Assembly: GCA_934757245.1 (NCBI GenBank)
Contig: CAKVLH010000002.1
Location: forward strand, 62,001 to 126,000
DNA from: an uncultured Candidatus Melainabacteria bacterium
GTDB lineage: Bacteria; Cyanobacteriota; Vampirovibrionia; Gastranaerophilales; Gastranaerophilaceae
Direction of reading: 5' to 3'
Length of the DNA: 64,000 nt
Shown: one piece after another, positions 35,803 through 44,237 of the stretch
Position numbering within the stretch: position 1 is the first letter of the stretch
Layout: every line of letters begins with the position of its first letter
The notes under the pieces: generated by a model
What the model saw: only the letters and a program-made list of their open reading frames with translations
What the model was told of the DNA's origin: nothing
Databases searched by the model: none
Made by a program: the position numbers and the translations under genes

Positions 35803-36240
35803 CTAATGTTGTATTACCATTTCGCAATAAGGCAACTCTGAAAATCCGCATTTAGTATAAACATGATGAGCGTGTGCGTTTTCTTTTTCAACTTCCAACC
35901 TAAAAATCGCGTTAGGATTTTGTGATTTTATATATTCAATAAATTGTGGAATTATTTTTTGACCTCTAAATTCGGGCTTTAAATACAAATCCTCAAACCA
36001 AAGACAAGGTTTGCCAAATTCGGTTGAAAAACTTTTTGCAATCATTGCATAACCCATAATAGTTTCATCTTGCGTAAAAACATAACCATCCAAATATGGT
36101 GAATTATTTATACATGTTTCAAAATCGGTATTAAAAATTTCGTCGCTTCCATTGGTAAATACAAGTTCAGATGAATAAAAAATTTTCATCATCGAAAGAA
36201 TTTCTGACTTGTCTTCAAATTTCATTTTTCTAATATTCAT
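35803..36240 (-). CDS. GNAT-family N-acetyltransferase
   Basis: 145-residue single-domain acetyltransferase. MNIRKMKFEDKSEILSMM is the N-terminal strand and helix. LWFEDLYLKPEFRGQKIIPQ contains the acetyl-CoA-binding R/Q-x-x-G-x-like motif (EFRGQKI), and LEVEKENAHAHHVYTKCGF is the C-terminal motif. Substrate unknown. It diverges from mutL with a 59-bp gap. Confidence 0.88.
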   Translation of the reverse strand: MNIRKMKFEDKSEILSMMKIFYSSELVFTNGSDEIFNTDFETCINNSPYLDGYVFTQDETIMGYAMIAKSFSTEFGKPCLWFEDLYLKPEFRGQKIIPQFIEYIKSQNPNAIFRLEVEKENAHAHHVYTKCGFSELPYCEMVIQH

Positions 36241-36299
36241 GTTATTATTCTAGTATATGTAAGTCGGTTTTACAAGCGAACTCTAAGAGGAGTTTTATT

Positions 36300-38120
36300 T
36301 TGGGAAGAATTGTTCAACTATCAAAAAATGTTATAAACCAAATAGCAGCAGGGGAAGTTATTGAGCGTCCATTTTCTGTAGTTAAAGAACTTGTGGAAAA
36401 CTCAGTTGACGCAGGAGCGACAAGAGTTAGTATAGAAGTTTCTAATGAATGCAGAAATTTACGCGTTGCGGATAATGGTTCAGGAATTCATCCTGATGAT
36501 ATTTTATTAGCGTTCTCTAAACACGCAACAAGCAAAATTGCTACGGGCGAAGACTTGTATGCCGTAAGAACAATGGGTTTTAGAGGTGAAGCTTTAGCGA
36601 GTATTATCTCAATTTCTAAACTAACCTGTATAACAAGAACAAAAGATTTTGATTACGGAACAAAAGTAGAATGTGAAAATTCTGAAGTCAAAAAGGCTCA
36701 AACAGGTTGCGCTATCGGAACGATTATGGATATTAGGGATTTATTTTATAATCTTCCTGCAAGGTTGAAATTCTTGAAATCTCCAAAAACAGAGTTTGCA
36801 TATATTAGCGAACTTATACAATCGCTTGCGCTGGTTCATCCGGATGTTGCATTTGAACTTAAAAATAACGGCAAAGTTACGCTAAAAACCACAGGACAAA
36901 ACGATTTGGCGCAAACTGTAAAAGAAGTTTTTTCGGATGAAATTGTTAAGAATTTGCGTCCGGTTTTAAAAACGGATAAAATTTCTAACCTAAAAATTTC
37001 GGGCTTAATTAGCACTCCTGATTATACGAGAGCGAGCAAAAAAGATTATTATATGTATGTGAATTCTCGTATTGTTAAATGCCCGATATTCCAAAAATCA
37101 GTTGATATGGCGTATAAAAATCTTATCGGTTCGCGCTATCCGTTTATTATTTTGAATTTGGAAATTCCTCCGGAAGATGTGGACGTGAATGTTCACCCGA
37201 CGAAAAAAGAAGTTCGTTATAAAAATCCGAATCAGATTTTTAACTTTATCCATTCAGCGATTGATATGGCGCTATCTGGCTATGTGGAAAAAGAACAACC
37301 GCAAGTAATTCAAGAAGAAGTTGCAGAACAAGCAGAATTACAACTTGAAGTTCAGCAAGAAACTAAGCAATTGCAAGTTATAAATCAAACTCGACCTATG
37401 ATGAATTTTCAACCGCAAAATTCTGATGATGTTTATGTAAGCAGTAACCAGAATTTGGGCTATGTTTTTGAAGAACCTAAAAAAGAAGAAACGCTAAAAA
37501 CTTCTGTTATCAAGGAATTTCCAAAACATGAACAAGCAAGGTTTGTTGCGCCAAGTGTTCCGGAAATCGAAGATGTGATAATAGGTCAGTACAAAAAAAC
37601 GTATATTCTGATTGAAAAAGAAGAGGGTTTAGAAATTGTTGATCAACATATCGCAGAAGAAAGATATATTTATGAAAAGCTTAAACAGTCTAAGAATATT
37701 GACTGCCAGCTTTTGTTTATTTCGGATGTGCTTGAAGTCTCACCAAGCGATAAAGAGCTTTTAGAACACAATCGAGATAAGCTTGCTAAATTCGGGTATG
37801 AAGTCGAATTTATGTCAGACCACGAAGTGATTTTCAAAAAAGTTCCGCAAATTTTATCAAAAGTTGCGCCGAAAGAAATTTTGGCGGATATTTTGGAAAA
37901 CATTTCCGGCGATATTGATAACATTGAAGAAAAAATCTTGATTACAACATCTTGTAAAGCTGCTGTGAAAGCGAACACTTATTTGAATATGTTTCAAATG
38001 CAAGAAATTATTAAGAATTGGCGCAAGTGTGAAAAACCGTTTACTTGTCCACATGGCAGACCAATTTCACATATAATTGAACATAAAGATATTGCAAAAT
38101 TTTTCCAGAGAAATAAATAA
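36300..38120 (+). CDS. mutL: DNA mismatch repair protein MutL
   Basis: Mismatch-repair ATPase and probable nicking endonuclease. The N-terminal GHKL ATPase is clear: ELVENSVDAGATRV, DNGSGIHPDDI and MGFRGEALASI. The C-terminal dimerisation domain has VDQHIAEERYIYE (around residue 446), matching the endonuclease motif DQHA(x)2E(x)4E except that the usual Ala is Ile, plus CPHGRP near the end. So it is the nuclease-type MutL of organisms without MutH. The start is TTG at 36300 with AGAGGAG seven bases upstream. A Gln-rich linker occupies about 340-390. Length 606 aa. No mutS nearby. Confidence 0.97.
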   Translation: MGRIVQLSKNVINQIAAGEVIERPFSVVKELVENSVDAGATRVSIEVSNECRNLRVADNGSGIHPDDILLAFSKHATSKIATGEDLYAVRTMGFRGEALASIISISKLTCITRTKDFDYGTKVECENSEVKKAQTGCAIGTIMDIRDLFYNLPARLKFLKSPKTEFAYISELIQSLALVHPDVAFELKNNGKVTLKTTGQNDLAQTVKEVFSDEIVKNLRPVLKTDKISNLKISGLISTPDYTRASKKDYYMYVNSRIVKCPIFQKSVDMAYKNLIGSRYPFIILNLEIPPEDVDVNVHPTKKEVRYKNPNQIFNFIHSAIDMALSGYVEKEQPQVIQEEVAEQAELQLEVQQETKQLQVINQTRPMMNFQPQNSDDVYVSSNQNLGYVFEEPKKEETLKTSVIKEFPKHEQARFVAPSVPEIEDVIIGQYKKTYILIEKEEGLEIVDQHIAEERYIYEKLKQSKNIDCQLLFISDVLEVSPSDKELLEHNRDKLAKFGYEVEFMSDHEVIFKKVPQILSKVAPKEILADILENISGDIDNIEEKILITTSCKAAVKANTYLNMFQMQEIIKNWRKCEKPFTCPHGRPISHIIEHKDIAKFFQRNK

Positions 38121-38167
38121 ATTTAAATATGCGTATTCGGTGCGCAGGTGTACACACCCTACTTTTG

Positions 38168-38854
38168 CTATCTAAGCGTATTAACTTCTTTTGATTTTAA
38201 TTCTCTAAACAATCGCATAAATTTTGAAATTTCGTTTGGTGTTGTAAATGTTTTGGTAATTTGACCTTTTCCGTTCAAAATGCATTTTATAGAATCTTCG
38301 TTCAAAGAATCGGGTTTTACATAAACATAACTGGTTGCATTATTCGGAGCAATGATTTCTATTGTACGTTGTTTTTCGGCATCTCTTACAATTGTAGATT
38401 GTTTTGTTGTTTTTACGATTGGATTTTCAATATTCAAGCGCAAAGATTGAGTAATGATATTTAGAGTTTTATCTACAGTTCTTGGTTTTGTTTCTTTTTT
38501 CTGCGCGCCAATTCTTGCATAAATATCTGCTAAACCTGTTTTAATTTCAACAGCTTTTTCTTTCATTAATGCAATTAATTTTTCGGGCTCTTCGTCATCC
38601 AAGCCTGATTTTGTGTTAATTGTAGGATAATATTCAAGCCCTTGTGTGTTGTTTTCTTGAATATACTTGCCAACTCTTTTATCATATTTATCTCTTAGAA
38701 CAATAACTTCGTCCCCTTTTTCCAAAACATCATGAAAAATCTGACGTCCTTGTGTAAATAATTCTGGAATTTCTTTTTTTGCTTTAAGTTCTTGCGGTTT
38801 TATTCTGAATGTACCTGTAAAATTTGTGTTATTTATTGAATTTGAAATTTGCAT
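38168..38854 (-). CDS. unknown protein with N-terminal TNFTGTF motif
   Basis: 228 residues, family not recognised. It begins MQISNSINNTNFTGTF, with N-F-x-G at residues 11-14, closely matching the layout of the GNAT-like proteins at the left end of the window (M-x-I-x-N ... N-F-x-A). The rest is basic and hydrophilic with helices and strands (ITQSLRLNIENPIVKTTKQS; EIIAPNNATSYVYVKPDSL). No signal peptide or membrane segment. AAGGAG precedes the ATG. Convergent with mutL; divergent from dnaN. Confidence 0.72.
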   Translation of the reverse strand: MQISNSINNTNFTGTFRIKPQELKAKKEIPELFTQGRQIFHDVLEKGDEVIVLRDKYDKRVGKYIQENNTQGLEYYPTINTKSGLDDEEPEKLIALMKEKAVEIKTGLADIYARIGAQKKETKPRTVDKTLNIITQSLRLNIENPIVKTTKQSTIVRDAEKQRTIEIIAPNNATSYVYVKPDSLNEDSIKCILNGKGQITKTFTTPNEISKFMRLFRELKSKEVNTLR

Positions 38855-38973
38855 AGCTACTCCTTGTTATTAAGATAAAACCTGGAAAAATAATTTTTGC
38901 TATCGTCTATTGTAAATCGACCGTTTTTGTATTAAAATTGCTCTGTAAATCACATATTTAAGGGGTGTATCAG

Positions 38974-40095
38974 ATGAAATTTGTTGCGAATAAAGATGAC
39001 TTATTGAACGGGATTAAAATTGTAGAAAGAGCAACAGTTGTTAAGGGTTTGCAGCCTGTTTTGGCGAATGTTTTGATTGAAACAATCGGTACAAATCAGA
39101 TTAAATTAACGGCAACAGATTTTGATTTATCTATCATCACAGTTATTGATGCAAATGTAGAAACAGAAGGTAAGTTTACACTTCCGGCTAAAAAACTTGG
39201 CGAAATTCTTTCAAGACTTAATGACGAATTCATAAATTTGGAACTAAACGGTTCTACTGCAACAATTACTTGTAAAAACTCTAAATTTGATATTATCGGT
39301 ATTTCTGCAAACGAATTTCCTCAAGTTGAAGAAAATATCGCAGAAACTGATTGCATGGAGATTGAAACAAAACCTTTTACAAAAGCAATCAGAGAGGTTG
39401 TTTCAGCGGCTGCAGGATATGAAACAAACAACCTTCTTTCAGGTGTTGTTTGTGAAGTTAATAAAAACATCTTAGAAATGGCTGCAACTGACGGTAACAG
39501 ACTTGCTCGTGTTAGAGAGGTTGTTAAAAACGCTTCTACTGATGAAGAAAAACCGTTTGAGATGCTTCTTTCTTCAAAAGTTTTATCTGAACTTTCAAAA
39601 ATTTCTTTGTTAGCTGATTCGGAATCAATCAAGATTTGCAAAGAAATGAAAAAAATTGTTATAACAATTGACAAAACTAAGATTGTTACTCGACTTATGC
39701 AAGGTCAGTTCCCTAAATATAATCAACTTATTCCGCAATCTTTCCCTAAGACTGCTACGGTTAATAAGGGCGATTTGATTTCTGCACTTGAAAGAGTTGC
39801 GGTTATGGTTAACGAAAAGAACAGCATTGTTAAGTTTGAATTCATTGATAATACACTTAAACTTTCCGGCGATTCACCTGATGCAGGTAATTCTCAAGAT
39901 GAAATTGATATTCAATACATGGGTGAACCACTTGCGATTGCGTTTAACTACAAATTTATTCTTGAGTTCTTAAAGATTGTTGAATCAGAGGAAATTAAAG
40001 TTGAATTAAATTCAGCACTTTCTGCAACAGTATTTGCGCCGGTTTCAGACGAAGATTATATTTATCTTGTTATGCCGGTTCAGTTGAGAAGCTAA
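38974..40095 (+). CDS. dnaN: DNA polymerase III sliding clamp (beta subunit)
   Basis: Ring-shaped processivity clamp. Three repeated clamp folds: MKFVANKDDLLNGIKIVERA, FTKAIREVVSAAAGYETNNLLSGV with ATDGNRLARVRE, and ISALERVAVMVNEKNSIVKF. It ends YIYLVMPVQLRS, matching the usual VMPMR-x terminus. The frame opens at a GTG at 38965, but I chose the ATG at 38974 because AAGGGG lies eight bases before it and the encoded MKF start is typical. 373 aa. No dnaA or recF is adjacent, so the common origin-linked arrangement is absent. An octamer repeat element follows. Confidence 0.97.
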   Translation: MKFVANKDDLLNGIKIVERATVVKGLQPVLANVLIETIGTNQIKLTATDFDLSIITVIDANVETEGKFTLPAKKLGEILSRLNDEFINLELNGSTATITCKNSKFDIIGISANEFPQVEENIAETDCMEIETKPFTKAIREVVSAAAGYETNNLLSGVVCEVNKNILEMAATDGNRLARVREVVKNASTDEEKPFEMLLSSKVLSELSKISLLADSESIKICKEMKKIVITIDKTKIVTRLMQGQFPKYNQLIPQSFPKTATVNKGDLISALERVAVMVNEKNSIVKFEFIDNTLKLSGDSPDAGNSQDEIDIQYMGEPLAIAFNYKFILEFLKIVESEEIKVELNSALSATVFAPVSDEDYIYLVMPVQLRS

Positions 40096-40101
40096 TAGTG
40101 A

Positions 40102-40286
40102 AGGGAATAAGGTAATAGGGCAATAAGGGAATAAGTAGTATTAAATTTTTATTTGTATAATTGCGATAATATTAATAAAGTAGGTTGGGTTTTCAACCCA
40201 ACAAAAGTATTCAATATTTAACAAAGTTCAAAATTACCAATATCTAAAATCTCTTATTCCCTTATTACCCTATTACCTTATTCCCT
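40102..40286. repeat. octamer inverted-repeat element, copy c (with nested hairpin)
   Basis: Arms 40102-40135 and 40253-40286, each four GGKAATAR-type octamers. The 117-nt loop starts near GTATTAAATTTTTATTT and ends AATATCTAAAATCT. A GTAGGTTGGG hairpin (40180-40202) sits in the loop and looks inserted, since copies a, b and d lack it. The right arm ends 18 bp before the leuD-like start codon. Confidence 0.9.
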
Positions 40287-40304
40287 AAAAAAGAAGGAGA
40301 CCAT

Positions 40305-40799
40305 ATGCAAGGAAAAGCTTTTAAATTTGGCGATAATATTTCAACAGACCATATTGCTCCGGGGCGATTATTCCATTTGCGTTCTGATTTGCAAGAGTTT
40401 TCTAAACACGTTTTAGAGGATGCAGATGAAAACTTTGCAAAAAACATGAAGAAGGGTGATTTTGTTGTTGCGGGTAATAATTTTGGATTGGGTTCATCTA
40501 GAGAACACGCTCCACAAATTATCAAGATTGCCGGAGTTGGCGCAGTCATCGCTAAATCTTTTGCAAGAATTTTCTATAGAAATGCAATTAATATCGGACT
40601 TTTGGCTATTGAATGTGATACTGACGGAATTGATGCCGGCGACGAATTGGATTTGGATATCAAAGCCGGAACTTTGAAAAACCTTACAAAAGGTACAATT
40701 ACAGCGATTGAACCATTGCCGGATGTTATGATTAAGCTTCTTGAAGACGGTGGCTTGATTGAACATATTAAGAAGAATGGTGATTTGGTGTTAGGTTAA
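40305..40799 (+). CDS. leuD: 3-isopropylmalate dehydratase small subunit (LeuD family)
   Basis: Small (swivel-domain) subunit of an aconitase-superfamily hydro-lyase, normally paired with LeuC in leucine synthesis. Family motifs: GDNISTDHIAPGRL (about 8-21), GDFVVAGNNFGLGSSREHAP and GAVIAKSFARIFYRNAINIGL. The length of 164 aa is normal for the archaeal/anaerobe-type small subunit. GAAGGAGA precedes the ATG. No large subunit is adjacent, and the gene is bracketed by two octamer repeat elements. The related homoaconitase or dimethylmalate dehydratase small subunits cannot be excluded by sequence reading alone. Confidence 0.88.
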   Translation: MQGKAFKFGDNISTDHIAPGRLFHLRSDLQEFSKHVLEDADENFAKNMKKGDFVVAGNNFGLGSSREHAPQIIKIAGVGAVIAKSFARIFYRNAINIGLLAIECDTDGIDAGDELDLDIKAGTLKNLTKGTITAIEPLPDVMIKLLEDGGLIEHIKKNGDLVLG

Positions 40800-40805
40800 C
40801 TAAAA

Positions 40806-40901
40806 AGGGAATAAGGTAATAGGGCAATAAGGTAATAAGTGGTATTAAATCCTTAATATCTAAAATCTCTTATTCCCTTATTACCCTATTACCTTATTCC
40901 C
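40806..40901. repeat. octamer inverted-repeat element, copy d (short)
   Basis: Arms 40806-40839 and 40869-40901 with a loop of only 29 nt that still has GGTATTAAAT at one end and AATATCTAAAATCT at the other. It looks like an internal deletion of copy c. It starts seven bases after the leuD-like stop codon. Confidence 0.88.
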
Positions 40902-40914
40902 ATAAAAACAGAAA

Positions 40915-40936
40915 GTAGGGTGCAATTTTTTGCACC
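40915..40936. repeat. GTAGGGTGCA hairpin repeat
   Basis: GTAGGGTGCAATTTTTTGCACC. Further copies at 45604-45625, 45783-45801, 50396-50417 (inverted) and 50444-50465. It shares the leading GTAGG with the GTAGGTTGGG family. Confidence 0.75.
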
Positions 40937-40964
40937 AAATAATGAGAAACTTGAACTTTAAATC

Positions 40965-41171
40965 ATGCAAGAAATTACAGTCGGAAAAATTTACAAACAT
41001 TATAAAGGCAATGTTTACAAAATAATTGCTCTAGCTAAACATTCGGAAACTACAGAAAACATGGTCGTTTATCAGAATGTTGACAAGGGCGATATTTGGG
41101 TACGTCCAAAATCAATGTGGAATGAAGTTGTGAAAGACGGACAATTGAGATTTCAATTGATTGAACCGTAG
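40965..41171 (+). CDS. DUF1653-type small protein
   Basis: 68 residues matching the small DUF1653 family: VGKIYKHYKGNVYKIIALAK, HSETTENMVVYQNV, and IWVRPKSMWNEVV near the C-terminus. Soluble beta-rich fold; biochemical function not known. No clear Shine-Dalgarno before the ATG. Single gene between repeat elements. Confidence 0.82.
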   Translation: MQEITVGKIYKHYKGNVYKIIALAKHSETTENMVVYQNVDKGDIWVRPKSMWNEVVKDGQLRFQLIEP

Positions 41172-41199
41172 GATTTTATATTACCTCATTTTTAAAATT

Positions 41200-41336
41200 G
41201 TAGGTTGGGCTTTCAGCCCAACAAAAACTTTTTATTTTGTATAAAATGCACAAATCTTGGTTATTCCTTCGCCTTATAGGAGAGGGCTCGGGTGAGGTGT
41301 TTCCCCTTTTAGATTTTGTTGGGTTGAAAGCCTGAC
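41200..41336. repeat. cluster of GTAGGTTGGG and CTCGGGTGAGGTGT repeats
   Basis: A GTAGGTTGGGC hairpin (41200-41222), a CCTTATAGGAGAGGGCTCGG...GTGAGGTGT element (41262-41308), and a diverged inverted GTTGGGTTGAAAGCCTGAC (41318-41336). The outer two hairpins face each other, so the whole may be one composite unit. It fills most of the 283-bp gap before 41455. Confidence 0.65.
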
Positions 41337-41454
41337 CGACTTTTTAATAGACTGCCTTTCTAGCTAATATGTACTCTCAAATTTTTATTGCATAATAATG
41401 AACAATTACAAAATTAGTTTCGTTATATTTATGTAATAAAAAGGAGAGTACATT

Positions 41455-41775
41455 ATGACAGATGAAAACAAAATTGTAGAAGAAAGACATGAATGCTTGT
41501 GTCAAAACAAGTATTTTAAAAAATTTGTAATTGTTTCAGCGGGAACTTTTGTTGGTGCATTTTTGGCTTTAAGCCTTTTTGCAGCGCTTCATAAACCTCC
41601 AATGCCGGCACCTATGCCAATGCCTTGCCCATGTCAACAACAAATGATGAGACCTGATTTTGCGCCAAGACATTTTGACAGAGCAGATAGAGGCGAATTC
41701 CATAAAAAATTTGAAAAGAAACACGCTGATAGACCGCTACCGTCAAGAGCTGACAGATTGGATATTGATGACTAA
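41455..41775 (+). CDS. small membrane-anchored Pro/Met-rich, His/Arg-rich protein
   Basis: 106 residues: a short cytoplasmic N-terminus with CLCQNK, one membrane helix (FVIVSAGTFVGAFLALSLFAAL, about 25-46), then a Pro/Met/Cys segment (PPMPAPMPMPCPCQQQMM) and a charged tail rich in Arg, His, Asp and Lys. Met, Cys and His clusters outside the membrane could bind metal, but this is speculative. A strong Shine-Dalgarno AAGGAGAG precedes the ATG, and a near-perfect terminator follows at nine bases, so it is a deliberate single-gene unit. Family not recognised. Confidence 0.8.
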   Translation: MTDENKIVEERHECLCQNKYFKKFVIVSAGTFVGAFLALSLFAALHKPPMPAPMPMPCPCQQQMMRPDFAPRHFDRADRGEFHKKFEKKHADRPLPSRADRLDIDD

Positions 41776-41783
41776 AATTTGTA

Positions 41784-41816
41784 AGCCCTTGTTTCATCTG
41801 AAACAAGGGCTTTTTG
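41784..41816 (+). terminator. intrinsic terminator
   Basis: AGCCCTTGTTTC and its exact complement around ATCT, followed by TTTTTGT. Confidence 0.92.
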
Positions 41817-42037
41817 TATCTAAAAACGTAAAAATGCAAAATAAAAACTGACCCAGAGTTTGAGTCAGTATCACTATTCTCTATAATTTTGGGAGGAGAT
41901 TTGGGGATAGTTGATACATGGCATGTTAATATAAATTTTAAAATCATTATACATGTTGTCAAGAAAAATTTACAATTATTTACATAAGTTTACATCTATT
42001 TTTTGAATTTTGTTTAGCATAAATAAATGTTTGTAAT

Positions 42038-42073
42038 AAAAAACGGTCGGAATTGTTTTGCAATTCCGACCGT
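42038..42073 (-). terminator. intrinsic terminator after malQ
   Basis: ACGGTCGGAATTG (42043-42055) pairs with CAATTCCGACCGT (42061-42073). In minus-strand reading a T-run follows. It lies 17 bases past the malQ stop. The 41817-42037 gap otherwise holds only a short CTGAC/GTCAG stem. Confidence 0.9.
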
Positions 42074-42089
42074 ATCATAATTTTGTTAA

Positions 42090-43958
42090 CTAACCCAATT
42101 TTTCAATCAAGCTTGCGTGTTTTGACGCAAATTCTTTACCTCTTGCAATAATTGCAGCTTTTAATAATGCGTGCAAATCAATTGGTTGAAGCTCTTGATA
42201 ATTGTTTGGAAGTCTAAGAGACCAGTTTTGGTCGCCAGATGTTCCAGGTCTATTGTATACATCATTAATTTGGAAATAATCAGTGAAGAACATTTGAACG
42301 TTTCTTGCTTTTGATGCAAAGATTTCTGTTAATTTAACAAATCTCAAATATTCTTTATCTTGAGTAAGTCTAACAATGATATCATCTTTGTTTTCAGCTT
42401 CAGCAAACAAATCTTCAACAAGGTTTTTAGCGTGCAAATAACCTTCGTGAGTGTTAATCATGCTTTCAGCCCACATAGAAATCGGCAAGTTGTCGTGAGT
42501 TCCAACCATGTTCCAAACATGTTCTGTGATGTTTTTACATCTGTATGGATGTTCAGGTTTTTCAGGAACTACAAACTGAGTTAATCTCATACCTTGAAGT
42601 TCGTATTTTTTCATTACAGCGTCAACAGGGTTTGTCAAAGTGCCCAAATCTTCGCAAACGATTGCGTTTTTGTCCATACCGCATTCTTTTGCTGCTGCAA
42701 TAACGATTTTTTCAATCAATCGGCCGTAAAGCTTGATTTGTTCTTCTGATAAAGTTTTAACTCTTTTTTCTTTATCAGCTTCCAAAGACCAATCTAAATC
42801 TTCGTTTCTTGCGATTGCATATCTTGAAAGTTCAGGATGTTCAGGAGAAGAATATAATCTGCCTGCGCCTTCTTCACACATTGGTTTTCTGCCAACTTTA
42901 TAAACCCAAGGGTCAATTAAACCAACGATGTGGTCAATTCTAACGCCACCAGGGTTTTCTTTGAACATTTTGTGGTAAAGGTTTTTCATCAAGATTCCGC
43001 CTTCGCCCAAAGAACCGTCAGCGTTGAACATTTTGTCAGGATCCATTACAGGGAAGCCCCATGCTTGACCGTCTTTTGAGAAGTAATCAGGAGGGCAACC
43101 TAAGTACCAGCCTTCCAAGAACAATGATTGATAAGCCCAAGCATCTCTATCAGAGAATGCAACTTGACGGTCTGCAATCATCTTGATACCTTTTGATAAA
43201 GCAAATTTCTTAGTTTCTTCGTTTTGAATTTCTAAAACGAATTGGCAGAACTTGTAGAATTCTATTTCATCTTCGTATTTTTTTCTGATGTCTGCAATTC
43301 TAGCTTCTGCAGCTTTCTTTGCTTCTTCTGATTTTGGATTCATCAAATTCTTGTCTGATTCGTTTTTCCAAGTGTACCAGAAGTCGTTATCGTTTTCGAT
43401 AGAAAGTGCTTCATACAAAGAGTCGTTATCCAACCAGAAAGCATTTTCTTTTTTGAATTTTTCGAAATCTTTTTTTAATGAAGAACCGAATAGTCCGCCA
43501 TGAATTTGCTTAAAATTATTCCAAGCTTCTTTCAAAGCTTCATTTTGAGCCTTCATTATATATGAATAAGCTGTTTTGCCTTGGTTTTGGTTAGGGTTAC
43601 CGGCAACAACTTTTTCAAAAGTTTCTTGAGAAAGAATATTGTCCCATTTTTTTTCAGTCAATTGTTTAAGGTCAATAAACAAAGGATTGCCTGAGAAAAT
43701 TGTACCTGTATAAGGTGAAGAGTCTGAACTCTTTGTTTTACCTGCAGGACCAAGTTGAAGTGCGTTAAAAATTCCATGAGCATAGTCGATTAATTCGTGT
43801 CCGGCAGCTGAATTAAATGTGCCGAAGCCTGTATCTTCGCCATCTTTAGATGGGAAACTGCTTCCATGAATAATTAGCGCAAAATTATCTTTGCCAAGTG
43901 CTTTTAGTGCTTCTGACACAAGTTTAGCGTCAGCTTTCTTTGATGTTAAACAGACCAT
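42090..43958 (-). CDS. malQ: 4-alpha-glucanotransferase (GH77)
   Basis: Transfers alpha-1,4-glucan chains in glycogen/maltodextrin metabolism (cytoplasmic). GH77 hallmarks: GGVRIDHIVGLIDPWVY around residue 340 (Asp is the nucleophile), VICEDLGTLTNPVDAVMKK (Glu is the acid/base), and NMVGTHDNLPISMW. QGMRLTQFVVP and WSLRLPNNYQELQPIDL near the end are also typical. At 622 aa it is longer than the compact ~500-aa form. The Shine-Dalgarno AAGGAG precedes the ATG. Monocistronic, with a strong terminator. A dyad (44037-44054) lies about 80 bp upstream. Confidence 0.92.
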   Translation of the reverse strand: MVCLTSKKADAKLVSEALKALGKDNFALIIHGSSFPSKDGEDTGFGTFNSAAGHELIDYAHGIFNALQLGPAGKTKSSDSSPYTGTIFSGNPLFIDLKQLTEKKWDNILSQETFEKVVAGNPNQNQGKTAYSYIMKAQNEALKEAWNNFKQIHGGLFGSSLKKDFEKFKKENAFWLDNDSLYEALSIENDNDFWYTWKNESDKNLMNPKSEEAKKAAEARIADIRKKYEDEIEFYKFCQFVLEIQNEETKKFALSKGIKMIADRQVAFSDRDAWAYQSLFLEGWYLGCPPDYFSKDGQAWGFPVMDPDKMFNADGSLGEGGILMKNLYHKMFKENPGGVRIDHIVGLIDPWVYKVGRKPMCEEGAGRLYSSPEHPELSRYAIARNEDLDWSLEADKEKRVKTLSEEQIKLYGRLIEKIVIAAAKECGMDKNAIVCEDLGTLTNPVDAVMKKYELQGMRLTQFVVPEKPEHPYRCKNITEHVWNMVGTHDNLPISMWAESMINTHEGYLHAKNLVEDLFAEAENKDDIIVRLTQDKEYLRFVKLTEIFASKARNVQMFFTDYFQINDVYNRPGTSGDQNWSLRLPNNYQELQPIDLHALLKAAIIARGKEFASKHASLIEKLG

Positions 43959-44036
43959 AAATATTTTACTCCTTATTTACTCTCCTGCAATTTAGTTTAT
44001 CATTTACAAGAATTTATTTCAATAACTACATGCTTT

Positions 44037-44054
44037 CTATAACTTTAGTTGTAG
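44037..44054. promoter_or_regulatory. 18-bp dyad, malQ-proximal copy
   Basis: CTATAACTTTAGTTGTAG is nearly self-complementary. A sister copy (CTATAACTAAAGTTGTAA) lies 98 bp downstream, overlapping the flagellin promoter. A pair of operators for one regulator is plausible; the regulator is unknown. Confidence 0.5.
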
Positions 44055-44151
44055 AAAACGGCTGCTTTTTGATAAAACCAGAAAAATTTATTAAAATTTG
44101 ACCCCCGTCATTACTGCATTGTAGCTTAGTCTCTCCTCTATATGGAGGATT

Positions 44152-44169
44152 CTATAACTAAAGTTGTAA
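44152..44169. promoter_or_regulatory. 18-bp dyad overlapping the flagellin promoter
   Basis: CTATAACTAAAGTTGTAA. Its last three bases are the first three of the sigma-28-type -35 element, so a protein bound here would block that promoter. Confidence 0.5.
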
Positions 44170-44193
44170 AGTTATTTTTTATCGTGCCGTAAT
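44167..44193 (+). promoter_or_regulatory. sigma-28 (FliA)-type promoter of the flagellin gene
   Basis: TAAAGTTA, 11 bases, GCCGTAAT. The FliA consensus is TAAAGTTT-N11-GCCGATAA, so element sequence and spacing agree. The start codon is 44 bp further on. Confidence 0.8.
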
Positions 44194-44237
44194 TTATAGG
44201 GAAAGGCAAATTATAAATTTATTGAAAGGAATTTATT

